Source: Stagnimonas sp. (GTDB lineage Bacteria; Pseudomonadota; Gammaproteobacteria; Nevskiales; Nevskiaceae). From it: a stretch of DNA of 64,000 nt. The notes under the pieces are model-generated. The model was not told the DNA's origin. It did not search any database and saw only the letters and a program-made list of their open reading frames with translations. The position numbers and the translations under genes were made by a program. This document shows, one piece after another, positions 41,431 through 50,765 of this stretch (positions within the stretch are counted from its first letter, which is position 1; every line of letters starts with the position of its first letter). The stretch lies in the NCBI GenBank assembly GCA_030696045.1, contig JAUYNO010000104.1:1-64000 (forward strand), given 5' to 3'.

Positions 41431-41600
41431 CGGCAATGGTAATGCCTTTCTGTCCTTGGATGAACAAGCCATTTGCTCGACGCTATTGACGCTGCCGGTG
41501 CTGCCGGGTTCGTATCGCGGCGAGAAAAGTATTCCCATCGAGGCGCGAGTCATGCAGTCCAAGCCTTTCCCGTTCGTGTCGCTCCAGCGGCCCCACTGAC

Positions 41601-42740
41601 GTGTCCACCGAGCCCGCAATGCCCGAAGCCAGTTCCATCCCTGCCGCCTGCGGCCCCTTCGGCCTGCCGGTGCTGGCTGAGGCGGTGCCGCTATCGCCGG
41701 CCGCGATGCAACTCATCACCCGGGGTGTCGAAGCGCTCTGGGCGCGGATCGTTGCTGCCGATCCCGGGGCCGATCACCGGCCCCTGCTGCTCAGCTACGA
41801 CGTGCATCCCACGCCCGAGGGGCCGGTGCTGATCGAGGTGAACACCAATGCCGGCGGCATCCTCACCGCCATGCGGGCAGCGCGCGCGGGCAATGACTGC
41901 TGCGCCGAGTGGGAGCAGGGCGTGCTGGAGCAGCGGCTGCTGGACCTGTTCCGTCACGACCTGCTGGGCGACAGCGCCGAAGCCACCGGCACCGTCGCCA
42001 TCGTCGACGACCAGCTCGCCAGCCAGGCCCTGCTGCCGGAGATGCAGGCGCTCGCCGCCCTGCTGCGCCCCTGGGCGCGCGAGGTGCGCGTGCTGGACGC
42101 CGCCGAACTGAGCTTCAGCGAGGGCCGCCTGCGCCACGCCGGCACGCCCATCGACCGGATTTACTGGCGCAGCACTGACTTCACCTTGAGCGAGCCGCGC
42201 CACGCGCCGGTGCTGCAGGCGGTGCTGGCCGGGACCACCGTCCTCGCGCCCTCGCCCGAGGCCTACCGCGCGATTGCCGACAAGCGCCGCTTCGTCGAAT
42301 GGTCAGGGCAGACCGAGCTGGCGCGCGACGAGGCCAGCGGCTCTGTCTTTCGCATCGCCGACACGGTGCCGATGGCCAGCCGCAGCACCGCGCAATGGTA
42401 TGCCGAGCGCGCGGACTGGGTGTTCAAGCCGGTCTCCGGCCATGGCAGCCGGGGCGTGTATGTCGGCAAGAGCATCAGCCGCCGCAAGCTGGACGAGCTG
42501 CCAGTGGAGGACTATCTGGCGCAGCGCTACGCGCCGCATCCGGTCATCGACCGCGATGGCAGGGAATGGAAATACGACATCCGCTGCTTCGCCGACCGTG
42601 GCCGCATCATCGGCGCCGCCGCGCGGGTTTTTCACGGCCAGGTGGTGGGCATGCGCACGCCGGGCAGCGGCTTCGCGCCGATCCGCGTCGGCGCCGCCTG
42701 CTGCCTGCTGGGCGCGCTGCTCGCGGCACGAGTGCGCTGA
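41601..42740 (+). CDS. ATP-grasp-like protein, unknown substrate
   Basis: 379 residues beginning at GTG 41601. The first ~100 residues contain LLLSYDVHPTPEGPVLIEVNTNAGG, where the EVNTN acidic/Asn motif usually ends ATP-grasp domains. The later part (RIYWRSTDF, AIADKRRFVEWSG, DWVFKPVSGHGSRGVYVGKS, EWKYDIRCFADRGRI) provides the Lys, Gly-rich loop and Asp motifs that usually precede it, so the order looks circularly permuted. It resembles a peptide-ligase fold. Not recognised further; no biosynthetic partner is adjacent. Confidence 0.65.
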   Translation: MSTEPAMPEASSIPAACGPFGLPVLAEAVPLSPAAMQLITRGVEALWARIVAADPGADHRPLLLSYDVHPTPEGPVLIEVNTNAGGILTAMRAARAGNDCCAEWEQGVLEQRLLDLFRHDLLGDSAEATGTVAIVDDQLASQALLPEMQALAALLRPWAREVRVLDAAELSFSEGRLRHAGTPIDRIYWRSTDFTLSEPRHAPVLQAVLAGTTVLAPSPEAYRAIADKRRFVEWSGQTELARDEASGSVFRIADTVPMASRSTAQWYAERADWVFKPVSGHGSRGVYVGKSISRRKLDELPVEDYLAQRYAPHPVIDRDGREWKYDIRCFADRGRIIGAAARVFHGQVVGMRTPGSGFAPIRVGAACCLLGALLAARVR

Positions 42741-42763
42741 GCGCGACGACGCGGGGGATGCGC

Positions 42764-42946
42764 TCAATCCGCTCCCGGCTCCAAGCGACGAGCCTGGGCT
42801 CCCGCCACCGCCTGCTCCCAGCGCTCCAGCCGCCGCTCGTACAGGGTGAAGACGCAGAGCGCGCAGTCGCTGTGGCAGCACTCTTCCTCGCCCGGCATCT
42901 GCGGCCGGGGTGGCAGCGGCGGCTCGGGCTCCGGGGCCGGCGGCAT
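42764..42946 (-). CDS. Small Oxidored-like Cys protein
   Basis: 60 residues starting at an ATG (42946-42944) that overlaps the esterase stop by one base. The motif CCHSDCALCVFTLYERRLERWE matches the short Oxidored-like (PF09791-type) pattern CCxSxCxxCVxxxYxxxLxxWE (first 21 residues given in pattern form). Such small proteins have unknown function. The N-terminus is Pro/Glu-rich. It is too short for routine gene calling but the Cys spacing is convincing. Confidence 0.8.
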   Translation of the reverse strand: MPPAPEPEPPLPPRPQMPGEEECCHSDCALCVFTLYERRLERWEQAVAGAQARRLEPGAD

Positions 42947-43563
42947 CAGATCGCTCCGGCCTGGTCGAGCAGCTCGGCGATGTCCTCGGCCATCTGCCGG
43001 TAGCCGGCGGCGTTCGGGTGCACCGCGTCCGACTTCAGGCTGCGGCTGGCCAGCACGGCGGGGATGCTCTTGGCCTGCAGCGGCAGCTTGAACTGCGCGG
43101 CCAGGGCCGGGTAGGCGGGATCGGACTTCAGCCCGAAGAGCTTGGGCTCGGGCACGCCGAGCAGCACCAGCGGCAGACCGCGACCGCGCACCTCCTCGAT
43201 CATCGCCGCCAGGTTGGCGCGCATCGCCGCGCGGTCCAGCTGCCGCAGCATGTCGTTGCCGCCCAGGCAGAGGATCACCAGCGCCGGGCGGACCTCGTCG
43301 AGCACGCCGGGCAGGCGCTCGCGGCCTTCGGCGCTGGTCTCGCCGGGGGCGCCGGCATTGAACACCGGGCGCCGGATCAACTCGGCCAGCTGGGCCGGAT
43401 AGGCCTGCTCGGCGCTGGCGCCGGTGCCGTAGGTAAGGCTGTCGCCAAAGGCCAGCACCACCGCGTCGGCGGCCAGCGGCTTCAGCTTGGGGGTGGCGTC
43501 GCCGCAGGCGGCGAGCAGGGCCAGCAGGCTGCTGGCAAGCAGGGAGGAGAGGAGGCGCGACAT
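42946..43563 (-). CDS. GDSL/SGNH arylesterase, TesA-like
   Basis: 205 residues. Lipobox LAAC after a hydrophobic signal suggests a lipoprotein. GDSLTYG carries the nucleophile, GGND the oxyanion Asn and DAVHPN the Asp-His pair, the SGNH set. Such periplasmic enzymes act as thioesterase, protease or lysophospholipase. It overlaps the 60-residue gene by one base. Confidence 0.92.
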   Translation of the reverse strand: MSRLLSSLLASSLLALLAACGDATPKLKPLAADAVVLAFGDSLTYGTGASAEQAYPAQLAELIRRPVFNAGAPGETSAEGRERLPGVLDEVRPALVILCLGGNDMLRQLDRAAMRANLAAMIEEVRGRGLPLVLLGVPEPKLFGLKSDPAYPALAAQFKLPLQAKSIPAVLASRSLKSDAVHPNAAGYRQMAEDIAELLDQAGAI

Positions 43564-43587
43564 GGCCGCAGATTACCGCTGTCGCGG

Positions 43588-44127
43588 CTAACGAGGGGCG
43601 GCCGCTTCCACCTTGCCATTGGCAGTGGTGACGAAGGCCGCGCCGGTCGGCAGCGGCCCGCCCTTCACCACCACGCCCCAGAACTCCGGCACCTCGATGA
43701 CGAAGGTGGCGAGCACGCCGAGCGCGACCAGGCCCAGGGCCACCTGGCTGGCGAGCAGCGCGTAGGGCAGCACCGTCACCAGCAGCAGGACCAGCAGCAG
43801 GCTGGAGACGAAGCCGCCAGAGGCCATCCAGGCGAACTGCCGGCGGCTGTTGCGGTGCAGGTCGAAGCGGAACAGGAAGGGCGACTCGAACGGGCGCGGC
43901 AGCACCACCTGGCCGCGCGCCAGCAGGGCGCCGCAGAGATGCCCCCATTCGTGCACCAGATAGCCGCAGAGCACCGTCATCAGCGCGGTGGCGAGATGAA
44001 TGGCGATGGGTCCGGCGCCCTGCGGCCGGCCAAGTTCGAGTGTCCAGCTCCACAGCGCCAGCGTCAGCGCGATCAGCAGGCTGTCGCGGACGAGCAGGGC
44101 AAGCAGGCGGTTCCGCTGCGGGTACAT
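43588..44127 (-). CDS. Membrane protein with HEWGH metalloprotease-like motif
   Basis: 179 residues with four to five membrane helices. The segment VHEWGHLCGALLA has the zinc-binding HExxH pattern inside a membrane region, as in S2P/M50-type or SpoIVFB-like enzymes. A third ligand (usually an Asp in a later helix) is not obvious, so catalytic activity is uncertain. The C-terminus is a short, soluble tail. Upstream on the same strand lies the MBL hydrolase. Confidence 0.65.
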   Translation of the reverse strand: MYPQRNRLLALLVRDSLLIALTLALWSWTLELGRPQGAGPIAIHLATALMTVLCGYLVHEWGHLCGALLARGQVVLPRPFESPFLFRFDLHRNSRRQFAWMASGGFVSSLLLVLLLVTVLPYALLASQVALGLVALGVLATFVIEVPEFWGVVVKGGPLPTGAAFVTTANGKVEAAAPR

Positions 44128-44151
44128 GGCGTGCTCCGGCGGGTGGTCGTG

Positions 44152-44182
44152 TTCCTGCGCCGCAGCTTAGGCGGCGCAGGAA
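44152..44182. terminator. Strong hairpin between MBL hydrolase and membrane protein genes
   Basis: A perfect 12-bp stem (44152-44163 with 44171-44182) and 7-nt loop lies 23 bases after the MBL gene stop on the minus strand. There is no T-run, so termination strength is doubtful; it may act as an mRNA 3'-end stabiliser. Confidence 0.5.
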
Positions 44183-44204
44183 TACTCATCCCCGTCTCCT
44201 CGGA

Positions 44205-45125
44205 CTATTCCTGAAACCCCGCCGTCAGCAGCCCCTCGGCGGTCAGCCGGCGCACCACCTCGCCATCGTGCCCCGGCAGCAGGCGGACCGTCGGCTCGCT
44301 CTGCTCCATGTCGTGCAGGGCCTGGAACTGGTTGAGGACGGCGGCGCGGTCCTCGCCGATCATCGCGGTCATGAACAGCGGCCGCTCGCGGAGCTTTTCG
44401 ATATTGATCCGGTGCCAGGCGACGTCGCCCAGCAGCAGCAGCTCGCGGCCGTCGGCGCGCTGCACGTAGACGATCTGGCTGCCGGGCGTGTGGCCCGGTG
44501 ACTTCACCAGCACCACGCCGGGCGCGACCGCGAGCATGTCGTCGTATTCCAGGGGCTGGTAGCCCTGCAGCAACCGGGCCGGCAGTTCGGCGGGCTTCAT
44601 GCCGGCAGGATTGTCGAGCTGCTCTTTCGTCAACTTCAGGGCCGGTAACAGCTGGGCGAAGTTCGGGCTCGCGGCCAGGCCGCCGATGTGGTCCATGTGC
44701 TCGTGGGTGAGCAGGATCAGCGAGGCCCTGGGCAGCGCCGCCTGCATGCGCTCATAGGCGGCATCGTCGTAGAACGGCACCATGAACTCGGGCTTGGCCA
44801 TGGCGCGCGGCATCGCGGTATCGACCAGGATGCGGCCGGTTGGGGTCAGCAGCTGGTAGCTGTAGACCGGGATTGGCGTCGCCTTCCAGGGTTCGCCGGC
44901 CATCACCATGGCCTCGGCGAACTCGAAGTCGAAGATGCGCTCGTAGCGGATCTCGGTCGGCTTCTCGCCCGGGATGCTGTTGGCGAGATGGCGCAGGCGG
45001 GCGCCGTCGATCACGAAGCTCCCTTCCGGTTTGGGGCTGTGCAGCACCAGCAGGTAGTACAGCGGGGTGCCGACGACCAGCAGCAGGGCCAGCACCGACA
45101 GCAGTCGCTTCTGCCATTTGCCCAT
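44205..45125 (-). CDS. Membrane-anchored metallo-beta-lactamase-fold hydrolase
   Basis: 306 residues. One N-terminal membrane segment (LLSVLALLLVVGTPLYYLL) anchors the protein in the periplasm. THEHMDHIGG is the HxHxDH zinc motif; SPGHTPGS, LLGDVAWH and the closing LLPGHDGE supply the other ligands. ATG 45125 has GGAGGAGT upstream. Possible roles are lactone or thioester hydrolysis; the substrate is not predictable. Confidence 0.9.
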   Translation of the reverse strand: MGKWQKRLLSVLALLLVVGTPLYYLLVLHSPKPEGSFVIDGARLRHLANSIPGEKPTEIRYERIFDFEFAEAMVMAGEPWKATPIPVYSYQLLTPTGRILVDTAMPRAMAKPEFMVPFYDDAAYERMQAALPRASLILLTHEHMDHIGGLAASPNFAQLLPALKLTKEQLDNPAGMKPAELPARLLQGYQPLEYDDMLAVAPGVVLVKSPGHTPGSQIVYVQRADGRELLLLGDVAWHRINIEKLRERPLFMTAMIGEDRAAVLNQFQALHDMEQSEPTVRLLPGHDGEVVRRLTAEGLLTAGFQE

Positions 45126-45255
45126 GGGAAACTCCTCCGCGTTGGGTTCTATTGGCGCAAGCGTAGTGCTTTGTGCCGACATCCGTGTCAGCTTGTCCCG
45201 CAATGGTGGAAAATTACGGCCTGCCCGAGCCTGCCGGATCGTTACCGGCCCTCCC

Positions 45256-46923
45256 ATGATTCGCATCACTGAACTCGCCCTGCCGCTCGAACACCCGCCG
45301 GAGGCGCTCGCTGCCGCCGTCCGCCAGCGCCTGAAGCTGCGCGCCGGGGAGCCGCTGGAATTCACCGTCTTCAAGCGCAGCTACGACGCGCGCCAGAAGA
45401 ACAGCGAGCTGAAGTTCATCTACACCCTCGATTGCACCGTGGCCGACGAGGCCGCGCTGCTGGCGCGCCATCGGGATGACCGCCAGATCGGCCCGTCACC
45501 CGATACGAGCTACCACCCGGTCACGACCGCGCCGGCCGGCTTTGCCAAACGCCCGGTGGTGATCGGCTTCGGCCCCTGCGGCATCTTTGCGGCGCTGATC
45601 CTCGCGCAGGCCGGCTTCAAGCCCATCGTGCTGGAGCGCGGCAAGGGCATTCGCGAGCGCACCAAGGACACCTGGGGCCTGTGGCGCAAGAGCGTGCTCA
45701 ATGCCGAGAGCAATGTGCAGTTCGGCGAGGGTGGGGCGGGCACCTTCAGCGACGGCAAGCTTTACAGCCAGATCAAGGACCCGCGCCACTACGGTCGCAA
45801 GGTGCTGCAGGAGTTCGTGAAAGCGGGCGCGCCGGAGGAAATCCTCTACGTCAGCAAGCCGCACATCGGCACCTTCCGGCTCGCCAGCATGGTGATGAAG
45901 ATGCGCGCCGAGATCATCGCCCTCGGTGGCGAGATCCGGTTCCAGCATCACGTCACTGACCTCGTCATCGAGGATGGCCGCATGCGCGGCCTGGTATTGG
46001 CCGATGGCCAGCGGATCGAGGCCGAGCATGTGGTGCTGGCGGTCGGCCACAGCGCCCGCGACGTGTTCCGCCTGCTGCACCGGCGCGGCGTGCATGTCGA
46101 AGCAAAACCCTTCTCCATCGGCTTCCGCATCGAACACCCGCAGAGCCTGATCGACCGCGCGCGCCTGGGCCCCTACGCCGGCCATCCGCTGCTGGGCGCG
46201 GCCGACTACAAGCTGGTGCACCACGCCAAGAATGGCCGCGCGGTCTACAGCTTCTGCATGTGCCCGGGCGGCACCGTGGTGGCGGCGACCTCGGAGCCAC
46301 GGCGGGTGGTCACCAATGGCATGAGCCAGTACTCGCGCAACGAGCGCAATGCCAATGCCGGCATCGTGGTCGGGATCACGCCGGAGGACTATCCGGGTGG
46401 GGTCGCGGCCGGGCCGCTGGCGGGCATTGAGTTGCAGGAAGAACTCGAATCGCGCGCCTATGTGCTCGGCGGCAGCAACTACCAGGCGCCGGCGCAGTTG
46501 GTCGGCGACTTCATCGCTGGAAAACCTTCAACCGGTCCCGGCTCCGTCGAGCCCAGCTACAAGCCCGGCGTGCTCTGGACCGATCTCGCGCCCGCGTTGC
46601 CGGACTACGCCATCGAGGCGATCCGCGAAGCGCTGCCGGCCTTCGAGCGCCAGATTCCCGGCTTCGCCATGGCCGACGCGGTGCTCACCGGCGTCGAGAC
46701 CCGCACCTCGGCGCCGCTGCGTGTCACCCGTGGCGCCGACTACCAGAGCCTCAATACCCGCGGCCTGTATCCGGCCGGCGAGGGCGCCGGCTATGCCGGA
46801 GGCATCCTCTCGGCCGGCGTCGATGGCATCCGCGTCGCCGAGGCCTTGGCCTTGCAGATGACCGGCCAGCCGCTGCCCCCTTACCTGTACTCAAGAGGCG
46901 CCTCGAATGACCAAGCCCAGTGA
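45256..46923 (+). CDS. FAD-dependent oxidoreductase (GidA/YhiN-like superfamily)
   Basis: 555 residues. A 90-residue N-terminal domain precedes a dinucleotide fold (VIGFGPCGIFAALILAQAG, VLERGKGIRER) and a middle region with FGEGGAGTFSDGKLYSQI and CMCPGGTVVAAT. The closing GLYPAGEGAGYAGGILSAG binds the flavin. Family members are large conserved flavoproteins of unknown reaction. The stop overlaps the following thioesterase gene by 17 bases. Confidence 0.88.
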   Translation: MIRITELALPLEHPPEALAAAVRQRLKLRAGEPLEFTVFKRSYDARQKNSELKFIYTLDCTVADEAALLARHRDDRQIGPSPDTSYHPVTTAPAGFAKRPVVIGFGPCGIFAALILAQAGFKPIVLERGKGIRERTKDTWGLWRKSVLNAESNVQFGEGGAGTFSDGKLYSQIKDPRHYGRKVLQEFVKAGAPEEILYVSKPHIGTFRLASMVMKMRAEIIALGGEIRFQHHVTDLVIEDGRMRGLVLADGQRIEAEHVVLAVGHSARDVFRLLHRRGVHVEAKPFSIGFRIEHPQSLIDRARLGPYAGHPLLGAADYKLVHHAKNGRAVYSFCMCPGGTVVAATSEPRRVVTNGMSQYSRNERNANAGIVVGITPEDYPGGVAAGPLAGIELQEELESRAYVLGGSNYQAPAQLVGDFIAGKPSTGPGSVEPSYKPGVLWTDLAPALPDYAIEAIREALPAFERQIPGFAMADAVLTGVETRTSAPLRVTRGADYQSLNTRGLYPAGEGAGYAGGILSAGVDGIRVAEALALQMTGQPLPPYLYSRGASNDQAQ

Positions 46924-47377
46924 GCTGCCGACCGCCAACCCGGCCTACGTCGCGGCCGTGCAGGAGAGCGTGCGCACCGCACCGTATCCGGCCCTGATCG
47001 GCATGCAGCTCGCGCTGCTCGACTTCGACCGCTGCCGCATCGAGCTGGAACTGGGCGAGCGCCACATGCAGCCCTTCGGCATCGTCCACGGCGGCGTGCT
47101 GGCGACTCTGATCGACACCGCCACCTTCTGGGCCGGCTTCCTGCGCCTGCCGGACGATTGCGGCATGGTCAATGTCGATCTCAAGCTCAACTACCTGAAG
47201 GCCGTCGCCCGCGGCCGGCTGCGCGCCGAGGGCCGCTGCCTGCGCCCGGGGCGCCAGATCAGCTACACCGAAGCGAGCGTCTACGACGAGACCGGCGAGC
47301 TGGTCGCGCACGGCACCTCGACCCTGATGGCCCTGCCCGGCAAGGGCCTGAAGCTGGGCCTGCAAAAATTTCTCTGA
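46907..47377 (+). CDS. PaaI-type thioesterase
   Basis: 156 residues with FGIVHGGVLATLIDTATFWAG, the HGG/Asp active-site segment of hot-dog thioesterases, and the strand pattern of the family. ATG 46907 lies inside the last codons of the flavoprotein gene, so expression is coupled. The next gene, YhhN, begins 14 bases later. Substrate unknown, likely an acyl- or aryl-CoA. Confidence 0.88.
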   Translation: MTKPSELPTANPAYVAAVQESVRTAPYPALIGMQLALLDFDRCRIELELGERHMQPFGIVHGGVLATLIDTATFWAGFLRLPDDCGMVNVDLKLNYLKAVARGRLRAEGRCLRPGRQISYTEASVYDETGELVAHGTSTLMALPGKGLKLGLQKFL

Positions 47378-47391
47378 CGATCCACCCTCCC

Positions 47392-48027
47392 ATGCTCCTT
47401 GCACTCAGCATCGCCGCCGCCGTTTCCGCCCTGCTCGCCATCGCCGCCGAAAGCGGCGGCGCGCAACGCCACAAGGCCTTCTACGTCCTCAAGCCGCTGA
47501 CCACGCTGCTGATCCTCGGGGTCGCGCTCTGCGGCCCTAGCGGGGACTACCGCACGGCGGTCGCCATCGGCCTGGTGCTGTCGATGCTGGGCGACATCTG
47601 CCTGATGTTTGCCGGCAATGCCTGGTTCCTGGGCGGCCTGGGCAGCTTCCTGATCGCCCACTTCCTGTTCGTCTGGGCCTATGCCGAGGGGCTGACGGCC
47701 TACGCCGTGCCGGTCTGGTGCTGGGCTGGGGTGGTCTATGGCCTGGGCTTCTTTGCCTGGCTGCTGCCCAAGACCGGCCCGCTGAAGCTGCCGGTGCTGG
47801 TCTACGGCAGCGCGCTGCTGGGCATGGTGCTGGCCGCCAGCGCGCGCTGGCAGGCGGCGCCGGGCCTGGGCACCGAACTGGCGATGGTCGGCGCCTTCAT
47901 CTTCATGGTCTCGGATTCGGCGCTCGCGGTGCGGCAGTTCAACGGCGCCTATCGCGGCGCGCAGCCGCTGATCCTGAGCACCTACTGGCTGGCGATCGGG
48001 CTGATCGCGGTGTCGGTGAGTCTCTAA
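47392..48027 (+). CDS. YhhN-family membrane protein (lysoplasmalogenase-like)
   Basis: 211 residues with seven to eight membrane helices. VLSMLGDICLMF and MVSDSALAVRQF carry the paired Asp motifs of the YhhN/TMEM86 family, whose members hydrolyse lysoplasmalogens or similar ether lipids. The tail STYWLAIGLIAVSV is typical. The 3' end overlaps by four bases the convergent hydroxylase gene. Confidence 0.9.
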   Translation: MLLALSIAAAVSALLAIAAESGGAQRHKAFYVLKPLTTLLILGVALCGPSGDYRTAVAIGLVLSMLGDICLMFAGNAWFLGGLGSFLIAHFLFVWAYAEGLTAYAVPVWCWAGVVYGLGFFAWLLPKTGPLKLPVLVYGSALLGMVLAASARWQAAPGLGTELAMVGAFIFMVSDSALAVRQFNGAYRGAQPLILSTYWLAIGLIAVSVSL

Positions 48028-48617
48028 GCCGCCGGAGTCTTGGCGCGGGCGCCGACCACCCGCCCGCGCCGCAACGGATCGGGCAGGCGTTTCGCGAGCC
48101 AGCCTGGCAGGCGCTTCAGCCCCAGCACATTCGCCTCGCGTGGCGAGTCCGGCATGAACTCGCGGGTGCCCATCAGGTAATCGAACCAGGGCCGGGTGAC
48201 GCACCAGTTGGCGTCGGCATTGCGGCCCATGTGGTGGTCGTAGTGCCAGGGCAGGTTCTGCCGCGCCCACTCCGGGTCCTCGTGCGCCTTCTTGTGCTTG
48301 AGGTAGTAGTTGAGCGAGCAGTACCAGAGCGTGGCGACGTAGAAGGGCGCGATCGGAAACAGCGGCGACACGGCGACGCTGGCGGCGATCAGCGACCAGG
48401 TTTCCTTGCCCTGCGCATGCAGGCCGAGCGGAAAGCGCTCGTAGTTGGGATCGACGAAGCCGTGCTGGCGCACCACCCGGTGGTGCTCGTGGAAGTGGAA
48501 GGCCCAGAAGCTGCGCTTGTCGCGGCCGGCCTCGTGCAGCACATGCTTGTGCATCACCCATTCGACGGCGTTGGAGGTCGCGAGACCCAGCGCGATTTGG
48601 ACGACTGATCCGATCAT
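48024..48617 (-). CDS. Fatty acid hydroxylase/sterol desaturase-family protein
   Basis: 197 residues. HKHVLHE, FHEHHR and the later WHYDHHMG are the His clusters that bind the di-iron site of this membrane family. Two hydrophobic hairpins flank them. Start ATG 48617 was preferred; upstream in-frame sequence lacks membrane character. It lies divergent from the AraC regulator (84-base gap), which could control it. Confidence 0.85.
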   Translation of the reverse strand: MIGSVVQIALGLATSNAVEWVMHKHVLHEAGRDKRSFWAFHFHEHHRVVRQHGFVDPNYERFPLGLHAQGKETWSLIAASVAVSPLFPIAPFYVATLWYCSLNYYLKHKKAHEDPEWARQNLPWHYDHHMGRNADANWCVTRPWFDYLMGTREFMPDSPREANVLGLKRLPGWLAKRLPDPLRRGRVVGARAKTPAA

Positions 48618-48701
48618 GACGGCCCTTGGTTGTATGAACTCCTCGGCACAAACGATAGCCTGTCGCCGTCCCCCCATCTTGATCGCAGCCACCCCCACCG
48701 C

Positions 48702-49736
48702 ATGGCAGTCGAGTCATCGCTACCCCCGCTCCCGGCGCTGATGTGCGCGCCGGCGGGAATCAGCGCGCGCTATCTGCGCGAGCTGCTGCCAGCGGACATG
48801 CCTGCGGCCCTGTTGGCCGAGGCCGGCATCGACGCGCAGAGGCTGGCTGGCGACGAGCATTACCGGCCGCCGCTGTTCCAGGCCTGCACGCTGCTGGAGC
48901 AGGCCCTGGCCCGCCAGGCCGATCCGCTGTTTGCCCTGCGCGAGGCGCGGCGGCTGAGCCTCAAGGCCTTCCCCTGGCTGGGCCTGAGTCTGCTCGCCAG
49001 CACCGATCTCGGCACCGGCCTGGCGCGGCTGATCGAGCTGGAGCCGCTGGTCTGGGATGGCAGCCAGCTGCGCCTGGAGGTCGAAGGCGAGCAGGCGCGG
49101 CTGGTCTGGGAACCGGCCTGGCCCTTGCCGCCGGCGATGATCGAACTGGCGCTGGCGGGCTGGGCGCTGCTGTCACCGGCCCTGGCCGGCGTACAGGCCT
49201 CAGAACTGCAACTGGGCTTCCGTCACGCCGCGCGGGCGTCGCCGGAGCGCTATCGCGAGCTGCTCGGCTGCGAACCCCGGTTTAGTCAGGCGCAGACCTC
49301 GCTGGCGTTCCCGGCTGCCTGGCTGCAGCGCGAACTGCGCCTGGCCGATCCGGCGGCCGCCGAATGGGTGCTGGCAGAAGCCCGTCGCCGCCTTGCCGAA
49401 GGGCCCAGCGGCTGGCGACTGGAGACGCGCCTGCGCGCCGCCTGCCTGTCGGCGCTGCCCGGCCCGCTGCCGGAAGCGGCCGAGCTTGCGACCCGGCTCG
49501 GCCTGAGTCCGCGCCTGCTGCGTGAGCGCTTGCAGTCACAGGGGCTGCGCCTGCGCAGCCTGCAGGACGAGGTGCGCCGCGATGCCGCCTGCTGGTGGTT
49601 GCGGCATTCCAGCGCCGAACTGGCCGACATCGCCGACGCCTGCGGCTTCTCCGAGCAATCGGCCTTCCAACGTGCGTTCCGGCGCTGGACCGGCCGCACG
49701 CCGGGGCAATGGCGGGTCGCCGCAATCGCGCGCTGA
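48702..49736 (+). CDS. AraC-family transcriptional regulator
   Basis: 344 residues. The first ~220 residues resemble the arabinose-binding-like domain of OruR/ArgR-type regulators; the C-terminal HTH pair is seen in [26 protein letters not shown] and [29 protein letters not shown] (quoted as two motifs, each truncated to [10 protein letters not shown] and [11 protein letters not shown]). Divergent to the hydroxylase gene. Effector unknown. Confidence 0.9.
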   Translation: MAVESSLPPLPALMCAPAGISARYLRELLPADMPAALLAEAGIDAQRLAGDEHYRPPLFQACTLLEQALARQADPLFALREARRLSLKAFPWLGLSLLASTDLGTGLARLIELEPLVWDGSQLRLEVEGEQARLVWEPAWPLPPAMIELALAGWALLSPALAGVQASELQLGFRHAARASPERYRELLGCEPRFSQAQTSLAFPAAWLQRELRLADPAAAEWVLAEARRRLAEGPSGWRLETRLRAACLSALPGPLPEAAELATRLGLSPRLLRERLQSQGLRLRSLQDEVRRDAACWWLRHSSAELADIADACGFSEQSAFQRAFRRWTGRTPGQWRVAAIAR

Positions 49737-49783
49737 GCCGATATCCTTCCTCCGCACTCCTGCTCCAACACGAACCACCGCCC

Positions 49784-50686
49784 ATGGCCTCCAGCCTGTT
49801 CCTGCTGATCGACGACATCGCCGCCGTACTCGACGACGTGGCGCTGATGACCAAGCTCGCCGCCAAGAAGACCGCCGGCGTGCTCGGCGACGACCTCGCG
49901 CTCAATGCCCAGCAAGTTGCGGGTGTGAACGCCGACCGCGAATTGCCGGTGGTGTGGGCGGTGGCCAAGGGCTCGGCCCGCAACAAGCTGATCCTGGTGC
50001 CGGCGGCGCTGGCGATCAGCGCGCTGCTGCCTGCCCTGGTGACGCCGCTGCTGATGCTGGGCGGCGCCTATCTCTGCTACGAGGGCGTCGAGAAGCTGGC
50101 GCACAAATTCCTGCACCGCGCGGAAGAGCAGAGCCATCGCGCCGAGCTGAGCCAGGCGCTGGCTGATCCCCAGGTCGACCTGGTGGCGTTCGAGCGCGAC
50201 AAGATCCGGGGCGCGGTGCGCACCGATTTTATCCTCTCCGCCGAGATCATCGTCATCTCCCTCGGCACCGTGGCCGGCGCCGGCTTGCTGCAGCAGCTGA
50301 CGGTCCTGGCCGGCATCTCGGTGATCATGACCATCGGTGTCTATGGCCTGGTGGCGGGCATCGTCAAGATCGACGACGCCGGTCTCTACCTGATGCGCCG
50401 TGGCAGCGCTGCCGCGCAGGCCCTGGGGCGCGGTCTGCTGGGACTGGCGCCCTGGCTGATGAAGGCGCTGTCGGTGGCCGGCACCGCCGCCATGTTCCTG
50501 GTCGGTGGCGGCATCCTGGTGCACGGGCTGCCCTGGCTGCACCACCAGCAGGAGGCGCTCGCCGCCCAGGGCGGTGGCCTGGGGGCGGCGCTGTTGCCGA
50601 TGCTGTTCAGCGCGGTGGTCGGCGTGATCGCTGGTGCGCTGGCACTAGGGCTGCTGGCGCTGTTCCAGCGTCTGCGCGGCAAATAG
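49784..50686 (+). CDS. DUF808 membrane protein
   Basis: 300 residues. The N-terminus [20 protein letters not shown] and [14 protein letters not shown]-like segment are typical of DUF808 (YedI) proteins, which have about six membrane helices and no known role. Another shared motif is [16 protein letters not shown]. It is followed by an inverted repeat that may end transcription. Confidence 0.9.
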   Translation: MASSLFLLIDDIAAVLDDVALMTKLAAKKTAGVLGDDLALNAQQVAGVNADRELPVVWAVAKGSARNKLILVPAALAISALLPALVTPLLMLGGAYLCYEGVEKLAHKFLHRAEEQSHRAELSQALADPQVDLVAFERDKIRGAVRTDFILSAEIIVISLGTVAGAGLLQQLTVLAGISVIMTIGVYGLVAGIVKIDDAGLYLMRRGSAAAQALGRGLLGLAPWLMKALSVAGTAAMFLVGGGILVHGLPWLHHQQEALAAQGGGLGAALLPMLFSAVVGVIAGALALGLLALFQRLRGK

Positions 50687-50700
50687 CCCTACCCAAAAAT

Positions 50701-50740
50701 CCGTTCGCCCTGAGTCCTTCGACAGGCTCGGGGCGAACGG
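50701..50740. repeat. Interspersed inverted repeat, likely bidirectional terminator
   Basis: CCGTTCGCCC (50701-50710) and GGGCGAACGG (50731-50740) are perfect arms. The interior TGAGTCCTTCGACAGGCTCG resembles the common TTCGACAGGCTCAGGGCGAAC repeat of proteobacterial genomes. It sits between convergent genes. Confidence 0.7.
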
Positions 50741-50765
50741 CTGCCAATTGCTGGAGCGGCGCCGA

